A stretch of 64,000 nt of DNA, from positions 413,130 through 477,129 of the forward strand of contig NZ_WSTB01000003.1 in the NCBI RefSeq assembly GCF_009789235.1. Direction: 5' to 3'. Source of the DNA: Flavobacterium hydrocarbonoxydans (GTDB lineage: Bacteria > Bacteroidota > Bacteroidia > Flavobacteriales > Flavobacteriaceae). Positions within the stretch are counted from its first letter, which is position 1, and each line of letters opens with the position of its first letter. Shown in pieces: positions 53,577 through 64,000 of the stretch. The position numbers and the translations under genes were made by a program. Below the pieces are notes generated by a model. It did not search any database and was not told where the DNA came from. It saw only the letters and a program-made list of their open reading frames with translations.

Positions 53577-54356
53577 ATGGTAAAACTAAAAAAGTATAAC
53601 GAAGTTTTAAAACTTTTTGTTATATTCTTAACACTTTTTTTATTTTTTTCCTGCAGCAAGCAACAATATCACCTCTCGAAGATAGAAGGAAAACAGCTTT
53701 CTGTAACTGAAAAACAATCCGAAACCCTTGAAATTGAAAACTTTATAAAACCCTACAGAGAGCACATCAATAAAGATTTAGACAATATTTTAGCGTATTG
53801 TCCCGAAACGTTAGATAAAAGCTCAGGAAAATGGCAAACCAGCATTGGAAACCTTATGGGAGATGTATGTCTAGAAAGAGGAAATAAGGTTTTTAAAACC
53901 CTTGAAAACAAAGATATTGACATTTGTCTTTTGAATCATGGCGGTATCAGAGCCATTTTACCAAAAGGAAATGTTACCACAAGAACTGCTTTTGAAATTA
54001 TGCCTTTTGAAAATAATCTAGTGGTTCTGGCTTTGAAAGGAGAACAAATTCAGGAAATGACTTCTTATATTATTAAGGAGAAAAAACCACATCCTTTAGC
54101 CGGAATGACTTTTACCATCACAAAAAACAATACTGCCACTAATATTCTGATTCAGGGAAAACCTTTGGAACTAAATAAAATTTATTATGTCGCAACAAAT
54201 GATTATTTGGCTAATGGCGGTGATAATATGCTGTTTTTTAAAAATAATGTTCAAACTTATGACCTGAATTACAAACTGCGAAATGTGCTTATTGATTATT
54301 TTAAAGAAGTAGATACTATTCCTGTAAAAAAAGACATTCGAATTACGGAAGAGTAA
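53577..54356 (+). CDS. 5'-nucleotidase C-terminal domain lipoprotein
   Basis: The product has 259 residues. Lipobox FSCS after a hydrophobic N-terminus. The rest is a stand-alone 5_nucleotid_C domain: SIGNLMGDVCLERG, DICLLNHGGIRAILPKGNVT (the substrate loop NHGGIR), FEIMPFENNLVVLALKG and YYVATNDYLANGGDNM. The metallophosphatase half is encoded by the next gene. In UshA-like enzymes the two domains are one chain, so here they must assemble as a complex. Confidence 0.92.
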   Translation: MVKLKKYNEVLKLFVIFLTLFLFFSCSKQQYHLSKIEGKQLSVTEKQSETLEIENFIKPYREHINKDLDNILAYCPETLDKSSGKWQTSIGNLMGDVCLERGNKVFKTLENKDIDICLLNHGGIRAILPKGNVTTRTAFEIMPFENNLVVLALKGEQIQEMTSYIIKEKKPHPLAGMTFTITKNNTATNILIQGKPLELNKIYYVATNDYLANGGDNMLFFKNNVQTYDLNYKLRNVLIDYFKEVDTIPVKKDIRITEE

Positions 54357-54409
54357 TTGCATTTTGACCTTATTAAAAAAAGAAGACGTTTCAGAACAAA
54401 AATATACCC

Positions 54410-55312
54410 ATGAAAAGAAGAGAATTCATCGAAAAAACAGCTGCCAGCACTGCATTATTAAGCTTAGGTATATCGTTGAGTAGTTTTAAAACCAGTGAAA
54501 TTGATATTAAACACTTAACCATTTTACATACTAATGACGTACATAGCCACATAGATCCTTTTCCTGCAGATGATCCGCGTAATCCTAACAAAGGCGGTGT
54601 TTCGCGCAGAGCTGCTCTTATAGAAACTATTCGTAAAGAAAACCCGAATGTACTTTTGCTTGATGCAGGTGATATTTTTCAGGGAACTCCTTACTTTAAT
54701 TATTATGGAGGTGAACTTGAATTTAAGCTCATGAGCATGATGAAATATGATGCTTCTACAATAGGAAATCACGATTTTGATAATGGCCTTGATGGTTTGT
54801 ATGCTCAAATGCCGCATGCGAGTTTTGAATTTATCAATTCCAACTACGATTTTAAAAATACGGTTATGAATGGTCTGGTTAAACCGTATAAAATTTTTAA
54901 TAAAAGCGGAATTAAAATTGGTGTTTTTGGTCTCGGAATTGAACTTCAAGGTTTGGTTGATAAAAAAATGTACCAGGAAACTGTTTATAATGATCCTGTA
55001 GAAATTGCTCAGGATATGACGCAATTATTAAAAAAAGAACAAAAATGCGATTTAGTAATTTGTCTTTCGCATTTGGGTTACAAATACAGAGATAATGATT
55101 CGAAAATTTGTGATTTAAAACTAGCGGAATTAACTCAGGATATCGATTTGATTATTGGGGGACATACCCATACTTTTTTAGACAAACCCACTATTGTAAA
55201 AAATAAAGCGGGAGAAGATCTTTTGGTGAATCAGGTAGGTTGTTATGGCATTAATTTAGGCCGAATTGATTTTTATTTTGATAATGACAAAACAAAATCA
55301 TCAGTAGGAAAA

Positions 55313-55327
<15 letters not shown>
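54410..55327 (+). CDS. 5'-nucleotidase metallophosphatase domain with Tat-like signal
   Basis: The product has 305 residues. N-terminal RREFIEK followed by a hydrophobic stretch looks like a twin-arginine signal. The metallophosphatase motifs are LTILHTNDVHSH, LDAGDIFQG, GNHDFDNG, CLSHLGYKYR and IGGHTHTFL. It lacks the C-terminal domain, which is the preceding gene, 53 bases before. It should hydrolyse nucleotides in the periplasm with two metal ions. Export of the two halves by different routes (lipoprotein and Tat) would be notable. Confidence 0.93.
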
Positions 55328-58022
<2,695 letters not shown>

Positions 58023-58104
58023 TTATAAATTTAGTAAATATTACCCAAAATTAGAATTATTTTTTATTCATTTTAATGAAAATCCAATAAGTTTTGAAAA
58101 GTAA

Positions 58105-58136
58105 AAATCAGGTTACAAAAAGATGCAACCTGATTT
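58105..58136 (-). terminator. Terminator of OmpA/PorP operon
   Basis: AAATCAGGTT and AACCTGATTT pair with a 12-base loop; on the minus strand a TTTTTAC T-rich stretch follows. Confidence 0.7.
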
Positions 58137-58244
58137 CCTCCATTCCCATTAATCTAACAAAAATTAACCAAAACCAACTTCCAAATGGTTTTTTAAGTTC
58201 TAAATTTTATAACTGATAATGAAATCATTAGCTTAAAAAATAGA

Positions 58245-60182
58245 CTATTTCTGAATAATGATGAAATCTGAACGTCTGTTTAACAAATGTTCTTCTTCAG
58301 TACATTTCACACCGTTTTTACAGTTGTTTATTAATCGGCTTTCGCCATATCCTATCGCACTTTCGATTCTTGAAGGATCAATTCCCTGTGCAATTATATA
58401 ATCGCGGGTTGATTTTGCTCTGTTATCCGAAAGTTTTAAGTTGTAAGCATCTTTACCTCTTGAATCTGTATGTGACTCAATTTTGATTCGGATGTTAGGG
58501 AATTTCTGCATGATAAATACCACTTTAGTCAGTTCTTCAATCGCTAAAGGAGTTATGAAATATTCATCATAGTCAAAATAAATTGGTTTTACATCCACTT
58601 TTTCGACACCTTTCTTTTTCACAACCAAGTCATCATAATTACTCAATTCGAAATTAACATCTTTGATTTCGCCTGCGTTTTCCTTGGTAGTCTGAACGGT
58701 TTTATCGTCGTTGCTGTAATTCAGTTTAGATGCTACTACTTTAACCATATTATCACAAGGAACGGTTATAGCGTAATTTCCGTCATAATTCGTTTTTGTT
58801 TCAGCAAGCACTTCATTGTATGGGTTGTAAGCAACAATGGTTACATCTGTCAATGGTAATTTTGTTTTTCTGTCAACAGCAATACCTGAAATACTTTGGT
58901 TACAGATTGGTCTGCCTTTTCTAAAGGAATAAATATCATCATCACCTTTACCCAATGCTCTGTTTGAAGATATATAGCCAAAACTATCTGAATCATCAAT
59001 TATAAAAGCAAAATCATCTTTATTGCTATTGATTGGAGCTCCCAAATTTCGGGGAGTTGAAAAGGTTTCGTCAGCCAGAAGTGTGCTCTCGTAAACATCC
59101 AAATCGCCCCATCCATAATGTCCGTCAGAAGAAAAATAAAGGATTCCATTTCTGAAAAAAGGAAAAAGATCATTACCTATAGTATTAATTTTAGAACCCA
59201 GATTCACAGGGCTTCCCATGGTCCCATCATCTGCAATTTTTACTGCATATAAATCTGTTTCTCCAAAACCACCCGGCATATCTGATGCAAAGAAAAGCCA
59301 TTTTCCATCTGCACTTAATGAAGGATGTCCAACGGAATAATCATCACTGTCAAAAAACACTTTTTGAGGATTTTGAAGTTTGTCTGCTACAATATCGCCT
59401 TTGATGATTTGAAAATTATTGGTTTTTGTTTCATCTATAACCAATTTATTTTTCTTTACAATATTGGTCGAATAGTAGATTGTACTCCCCTTTGTATCAA
59501 AAGTTGCGGTAGCTTCGTGGTATTTCGTCATGACATTCGGCAGGAAAAGTGTTTCGTTAAACAAAGTTCCGTCAGCAGGATTTCTATCGGCAACGTACAA
59601 ATTAAGAAACGGCTGATTGTTCCAGTTGTATAATTTTTCGCCAAAATTTGTAGTATCTCTAGCCGAAGTATATACAATTCTGTCCTGAAAAAAAGTAGCT
59701 CCAAAATCAGATTTGGTTGTATTGATGTCTAAATTTTTTATATCATACAGCGATTTTGTTTTGGCTATACTATCCATATAGGTCTTTTGAGCCACATAAC
59801 GGTTAATTTCATTCTGATCGCCTTTTTTATTAAGATATTCCTTTGTCATTTTATCAGCCGCACTATAATCCATAACAGCTTTCATACATTGGATATATCT
59901 TAGATAATAAATATCAGTCAGATTATTGCCTTGTACTTCGTATAGTTTTTTATACCATTTTAAGGCATTTCTGGCATCTGAAGTGAAATAATAGGAGTCG
60001 GCAGCATTTTTTAAAGTTTGTGCCGAAGGACTGTCTATGTTTTGCAAAATTTCTTCATAAGCGATTGCTGCATCAACATAGGAGTAGTTTTTAAACAACG
60101 CATCAGCCTTTTTTAAATTGGTTTTCTGGGCAAAAAGCGTTGCAAAACTAAATACCAAAACTAGAATATATATCTTTTTCAT
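58245..60182 (-). CDS. OmpA-family protein with PD40 repeats (type IX secretion neighbour)
   Basis: The product has 645 residues. Signal peptide to about 18; TPR-like helices (20-150); WD40/PD40-type beta-propeller repeats (FFASDMPGGFGETDLYAVK); a carboxypeptidase-regulatory-like Ig fold (ISGIAVDRKTKLPLTDVTI); OmpA C-terminal domain (IESHTDSRGKDAYNLKLSDNRA) binding peptidoglycan. This domain order equals that of PorE-like proteins. It follows the PorP/SprF gene after 11 bases. It likely anchors the secreted adhesin system to the wall. Confidence 0.93.
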   Translation of the reverse strand: MKKIYILVLVFSFATLFAQKTNLKKADALFKNYSYVDAAIAYEEILQNIDSPSAQTLKNAADSYYFTSDARNALKWYKKLYEVQGNNLTDIYYLRYIQCMKAVMDYSAADKMTKEYLNKKGDQNEINRYVAQKTYMDSIAKTKSLYDIKNLDINTTKSDFGATFFQDRIVYTSARDTTNFGEKLYNWNNQPFLNLYVADRNPADGTLFNETLFLPNVMTKYHEATATFDTKGSTIYYSTNIVKKNKLVIDETKTNNFQIIKGDIVADKLQNPQKVFFDSDDYSVGHPSLSADGKWLFFASDMPGGFGETDLYAVKIADDGTMGSPVNLGSKINTIGNDLFPFFRNGILYFSSDGHYGWGDLDVYESTLLADETFSTPRNLGAPINSNKDDFAFIIDDSDSFGYISSNRALGKGDDDIYSFRKGRPICNQSISGIAVDRKTKLPLTDVTIVAYNPYNEVLAETKTNYDGNYAITVPCDNMVKVVASKLNYSNDDKTVQTTKENAGEIKDVNFELSNYDDLVVKKKGVEKVDVKPIYFDYDEYFITPLAIEELTKVVFIMQKFPNIRIKIESHTDSRGKDAYNLKLSDNRAKSTRDYIIAQGIDPSRIESAIGYGESRLINNCKNGVKCTEEEHLLNRRSDFIIIQK

Positions 60183-60193
60183 AGGTTTATTTT

Positions 60194-61126
60194 TTAGAAG
60201 AATCGAGGTGATTTAATTTTACTTTGATCTTTATTAAATTGATAACGCAAGATGATTTCGTGAGATCCATCATTGTATTTATTCAACTCACTTACCGTAT
60301 AATCAAACGCGTAGCCTATATAAAAGCTTTTGGAGATCTGAAAACCCGCCAGGGCACTTAACGAATCATCTGTTCTGTAAGAAGCTCCAAGGACAAATTT
60401 TTCCTGAATCATAAAATTCGCTGATAGATCAGCAGTAAGTGGCGCTCCACTCACTGCTTTTACTAAAAATGCCGGTTTGAATTTTAAATTCATGTTCAAA
60501 TCAAAAACATAACCTCCCATTAAATAATAATGTAAACTTTCGTAATCTATAGATTCTTTTACGTCATCATAATAGTTGTTTTTAATAAAACTTGGAACTG
60601 AAAGCCCTACATACCATTTTTCAGTATAATAATATACCCCTGCTCCTATGGCAATTTTTGCCTGATTGTCGATGTTTTGATTTAACAATACATCATTTGG
60701 ATCGTAAAATCGTCCTTTTGACCAATCAACATTTAGCAGTCGCATTCCGGCTTTTAAACCAAAGGCTAATCTTTTTTCATACCCTAATGGTAATGAATAA
60801 GAGAAGTTACCATCTAGATACAACTCGTTTGAAGGGCCTATTTTATCGTTTACTACACTCAGTCCTAAACCAATTTTTTCGTTTCTTAAAGGCGAATGAA
60901 TACTAAACGATTGTGTTGTAGGTGCTCCATCGATACCAATCCATTGCGAACGGTGTAAAAGAGTGGCTTCGAGAGTTCCTGTCGAACCTGCATAGGCAGG
61001 ATTAACAGCCATCGTATTATACATATATTGTGTATATTGAGGGTCTTGCTGCGCATTTGCGCAATACGTGATAAAAGAACATATTAAGATGAAATACGTT
61101 TCTAATGATTTTATATATAGTTTCAT
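60194..61126 (-). CDS. PorP/SprF family type IX secretion membrane protein
   Basis: The product has 310 residues. After a signal peptide (ITYCANAQ) comes QDPQYTQYMYNTMAVNPAYAGS, the signature opening of the family, followed by a beta-barrel with SQWIGIDGAPTTQSFS. Such proteins help attach or export particular type IX substrates; SprF serves SprB in Flavobacterium johnsoniae. The partner adhesin is the gene directly upstream, and the OmpA protein is downstream. The C-terminus KSPRFF fits an outer-membrane strand. Confidence 0.95.
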   Translation of the reverse strand: MKLYIKSLETYFILICSFITYCANAQQDPQYTQYMYNTMAVNPAYAGSTGTLEATLLHRSQWIGIDGAPTTQSFSIHSPLRNEKIGLGLSVVNDKIGPSNELYLDGNFSYSLPLGYEKRLAFGLKAGMRLLNVDWSKGRFYDPNDVLLNQNIDNQAKIAIGAGVYYYTEKWYVGLSVPSFIKNNYYDDVKESIDYESLHYYLMGGYVFDLNMNLKFKPAFLVKAVSGAPLTADLSANFMIQEKFVLGASYRTDDSLSALAGFQISKSFYIGYAFDYTVSELNKYNDGSHEIILRYQFNKDQSKIKSPRFF

Positions 61127-61172
61127 AACGATACTTATTTAGTTTAATTAATTAGATGATTAATAAATCTGA

Positions 61173-64000
61173 TTATCTCATGATAGATAACCATCCTTTT
61201 TTAACCGTTCCATCACCAATGTCTATCACGTAAAAATAAGTTCCTGTTGGTAACATATCTCCTTTATTGATTGTTCCTGAAACATTTGCAGTTCCGTCCC
61301 AATCATTTTCATAATTGTTTTTGCTGTAAACCAAAGCACCGTATCTGTTATAAACTTTCAGTTCATTATTTGGATAATTTTCGATACAGTCAATTCTGAA
61401 AAGATCATTGGCATTATCATTATTTGGAGTAAATTCGTTATAAACTGTCAAACATATTGGATCTATAGTAGCAGTAGCTGTATTATTAGAAGCATCAACA
61501 TCTAAAGGAGTTGATATTTCTATGGTTGCTACAGACGTATAATCAGGAGTTACAAATCCAGATGTTGAAGGAGATAATACCGTTCCAGTGATTTCCAGAG
61601 TTTCACTCAAACCAGCTCCTAAAGCTGGAATGCTCCAAATTCCTGTTGCAGGATCATATACACCTGTTGTAACAGATGCTCCAACCAATTCATAACCATT
61701 TGGCAATAAATTACTTACCAACAGATTTACAAAATTACCTTCCCCTACATTATTAACTTCAACTGTAAATACTACCTCTTCTCCAAAATTTGGTGAAGGA
61801 TTACTTACCGTATTGGTTATTGTTAAATCTGAACAAGTAGCTACCGTAACATTTAATGTTTTAGTTGTAAGGTCATTACAAGTATTAATATAGGTTACTG
61901 AAATAGTACCAGAGCCAATATCAGACCATGAAACCGTAACCGATCCATCTGTTGATCCACCGCCGGAAACAACTGTTCCGTTTGTAATTGACCAAACATA
62001 ATCTGATTTTCCATTTGCGATTGAATACGTTACTCCCTGGAATACACAAGGTGTATCATCATTTGAAGTTATCTGTACCGCATCATCACTGCTAAAATTA
62101 ATTTCTATGGCTAATCTTGGAGCTGCCCCACAACCGTTTGTTGTATTATTCAATGCTCCTGCATAGTAAATTCCGGCTGTAAGTGGTGTATTTGATGCTA
62201 ACATTGTGCCACCAGAAGGAGAAGTGTACCAGGCAACATCCAATTCGTTCACTTCAATATTTGCAATTGTTGGAATTGCTGATAAACAAAATGTCTGAAT
62301 AGGTTTGTCTGTTGTGATGATACCTTCTGTATTCACTTTTACATCTACTTCTAAACGAACTGGATTTTCACATCCTTCATTATTCATAATCGCTCCGTAA
62401 TACAAACCGGTTGTTAAAGCAGTGGTGCCTAGAATTACGGTTCCCCCTGTTGGAGTACTGTACCAAACTACATTTGCCTCGTTAACCTGAATATCAGCAA
62501 CTGTAGGTGCATTTGTTAAACAGAAATCCTGTGTAGCATCATTAGTCGTTGGCGTTGGACTAGGATTACCAACGGTAACCGTAACCTCTAAACGAACTAA
62601 ACTCTGACAACCTGTTAAAGGATCTAAAATGGCTCCATAATACATTCCTGAAGTTAATGCAGTTGTAGGAGGTATTGGTGTAGTACTTGTTGCTGTTTCA
62701 AACCAGCTAACATTACTTTCAATTACCTGAATATCTGCAACGGTTGGATTATCTATTGAACAGAAACTCTGTGTAGCATCATTTGTAGTAGGATTATTTG
62801 AACTTCCTAAATTGATTGTTACCTGTAATCGTGTTGCACTTTCGCATCCAGTAGCCGGATCCAAAATTGCTCCGTAATATACACCCGCTGTTAATGGATC
62901 TGAACCCGGAATAGCAGTTCCTCCTGTAGCTGTATTGTACCAAACTACATTAGTTTCATTAACAATAATACTAGATACTGTAGGCGCAAGTCCTGCGCAG
63001 AAGTTTTGCGTTGCTGAAGGTGTTGTTGGTGTATTTGGATTTGTAATATTAACTGTTACTTGCAATCTTGTAGCACTTACACACCCTAAAGAAGTTAACT
63101 CCCCAAAATATGATCCAGCAACCAAAGCTGTTGTAGCTGGAATTGGTGTTCCTCCTGTAACGGTACTATACCAAACTACATTACTTTCGTTTACCGCAAT
63201 ATCCCCAACGGTTGGCATATCTTCCAAACAGAAATCCTGTGTAGCCGATGTCGTAGTTGGTGTACCCGGATCGTTGACATTTACTGCTACAACCAATCTG
63301 GTGGCGCTCTCACAGCCTGTAACAGCGTCTATAATGGTAGCATAATAATTTCCATCTGCCAAAGCATCTGTAGCAAGTAATGGCGTAGTGCTTGTAGCAC
63401 TGCTGTACCAAACTGCTGTAGCGGGTGTTACTGCAATATCGGCAACTGTTGGAGCATCTTCTAAACAGAAATCCTGTGTAGCTGATGTCGTAGTTGGTGT
63501 ACCCGGATCGTTGACATTTACTGCTACAACCAATCTAGTGGCGCTCTCACAACCTGTAACGGCGTCTATGATGGTAGCATAATAATTTCCATCTGCCAAA
63601 GCATCTGTAGCTAATAATGGTGTAGTGCTTGTAGCACTGCTGTACCAAACTGCTGTAGCTGGTGTTACTGCAATATCGGCAACTGTTGGAGCATCTTCTA
63701 AACAGAAGTCCTGTGTAGCTGATGTCGTAGTTGGTGTACCCGGATCGTTGACATTTACTGCTACAACCAATCTTACTGCGCTCTCACAACCTGTAACAGC
63801 GTCTATAATGGTAGCATAATAATTTCCATCTGCCAAAGCATCCGTAGCAAGTAATGGCGTAGTGCTTGTAGCACTGCTGTACCAAACTGCTGTAGCTGGT
63901 GTTACTGCAATATCGGCAACTGTTGGCGCATCTTCTAAACAGAAATCCTGTGTAGCTGATGTTGTGGTTGGTGTACCCGGATCGTTAACATTTACTGCCA
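61173..64000 (-). CDS. Giant repetitive adhesin, type IX secretion substrate (5' end outside window)
   Basis: At least 942 residues; the frame stays open to the window edge, so the N-terminus is missing. It is composed of tandem Ig-like repeats of about 79 residues (VWYSSATSTTPLLATDALAD, CESATRLVVAVNVNDPGTPT) with paired cysteines (DFCLED, GCES). Then a DUF11-like domain (VSNPSPNFGEEVVFTVEVNN), and the gliding-type sorting domain CLTVYNEFTPNNDNANDLFRI at the C-terminus. It is probably the substrate of the downstream PorP/SprF protein. The ATG at 63836 is internal. Confidence 0.94.
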   Translation of the reverse strand, partial: AVNVNDPGTPTTTSATQDFCLEDAPTVADIAVTPATAVWYSSATSTTPLLATDALADGNYYATIIDAVTGCESAVRLVVAVNVNDPGTPTTTSATQDFCLEDAPTVADIAVTPATAVWYSSATSTTPLLATDALADGNYYATIIDAVTGCESATRLVVAVNVNDPGTPTTTSATQDFCLEDAPTVADIAVTPATAVWYSSATSTTPLLATDALADGNYYATIIDAVTGCESATRLVVAVNVNDPGTPTTTSATQDFCLEDMPTVGDIAVNESNVVWYSTVTGGTPIPATTALVAGSYFGELTSLGCVSATRLQVTVNITNPNTPTTPSATQNFCAGLAPTVSSIIVNETNVVWYNTATGGTAIPGSDPLTAGVYYGAILDPATGCESATRLQVTINLGSSNNPTTNDATQSFCSIDNPTVADIQVIESNVSWFETATSTTPIPPTTALTSGMYYGAILDPLTGCQSLVRLEVTVTVGNPSPTPTTNDATQDFCLTNAPTVADIQVNEANVVWYSTPTGGTVILGTTALTTGLYYGAIMNNEGCENPVRLEVDVKVNTEGIITTDKPIQTFCLSAIPTIANIEVNELDVAWYTSPSGGTMLASNTPLTAGIYYAGALNNTTNGCGAAPRLAIEINFSSDDAVQITSNDDTPCVFQGVTYSIANGKSDYVWSITNGTVVSGGGSTDGSVTVSWSDIGSGTISVTYINTCNDLTTKTLNVTVATCSDLTITNTVSNPSPNFGEEVVFTVEVNNVGEGNFVNLLVSNLLPNGYELVGASVTTGVYDPATGIWSIPALGAGLSETLEITGTVLSPSTSGFVTPDYTSVATIEISTPLDVDASNNTATATIDPICLTVYNEFTPNNDNANDLFRIDCIENYPNNELKVYNRYGALVYSKNNYENDWDGTANVSGTINKGDMLPTGTYFYVIDIGDGTVKKGWLSIMR
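63237..63947. repeat. Three near-identical 237-base units in adhesin gene
   Basis: Units at 63237-63473, 63474-63710 and 63711-63947 differ at only a few bases, and a fourth begins at 63948. Each encodes one 79-residue Ig-like repeat. Repeats further downstream in the gene are diverged. The tract should be prone to copy-number change and to assembly errors. Confidence 0.95.

Noticed and set aside
62935..63819. Several plus-strand open frames repeating MLVALLYQTAVAGVT
   Set aside because: They are antisense shadows of the adhesin repeats with the same 237-base spacing.
63237..63947. CRISPR or satellite array
   Set aside because: The repeat is 237 bases with an intact reading frame, coding for Ig-like domains.

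Overview
The window is a 64 kb chromosomal segment of a low-GC Bacteroidota, almost certainly a Flavobacterium or close relative. Four things point there: promoters of the Bacteroidota type (TTG, 17-19 bases, TAnnTTTG), type IX secretion and gliding proteins (PorP/SprF, a gliding-type C-terminal sorting domain, a PorD-like protein), an arginine pathway of the N-succinylated Bacteroidota type, and many short dispersed repeats in intergenic DNA. No phage, insertion sequence, CRISPR array, tRNA or rRNA was recognised.

Layout. 1-2.3 kb: two DUF2157-like membrane proteins. 2.5-8.2 kb: an RND efflux operon (lipoprotein adaptor, pump, outer-membrane factor), divergent from a LytS/LytTR two-component pair (8.5-10.3 kb). 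10.6-22.9 kb: one long minus-strand arginine/proline operon in the order acyltransferase, argG, argC, argD, unknown membrane gene, proA, proB, GxxExxY gene, argF', argB, argE, argH. It has a good promoter and a roughly 320-base leader with hairpins and a possible 28-residue peptide. Hairpins or dispersed repeats sit in most of its larger gaps. 23-38 kb: mostly housekeeping genes (M1 peptidase, smpB, Fic protein, pcm, 3-hydroxyacyl-CoA dehydrogenase, YggS, DnaQ/GIY-YIG nuclease, K+ channel, miaA, acyl-ACP thioesterase). 38.2-41.2 kb: an rtcB-prfH-TPR operon for RNA repair and ribosome rescue, preceded by a tiny ORF and a terminator. 41.6-55.3 kb: OmpR-type two-component system, coaE, glycosyltransferase, fabV, recN, porD-like, coaBC, rpoZ-like, bamD, dapA, and a 5'-nucleotidase split over two genes. 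55.3-58 kb: a YhhN-like membrane gene and ligA. 58.2-64 kb: an OmpA-family protein, PorP/SprF and the 3' end of a giant repetitive adhesin that runs off the window.

The points most worth following are: (i) two copies of a structured RNA element (41.3 and 36.2 kb) whose closing stem shows compensatory changes; (ii) the rtcB-prfH operon with an overlapping lysine-tailed TPR gene and a possible attenuator; (iii) a GxxExxY gene framed by perfect 31-base inverted repeats inside the arginine operon; (iv) a serine at the specificity position of the ornithine transcarbamylase, which predicts succinylated intermediates; and (v) the structured leader of the arginine operon. All family assignments come from reading motifs; no database search was run.
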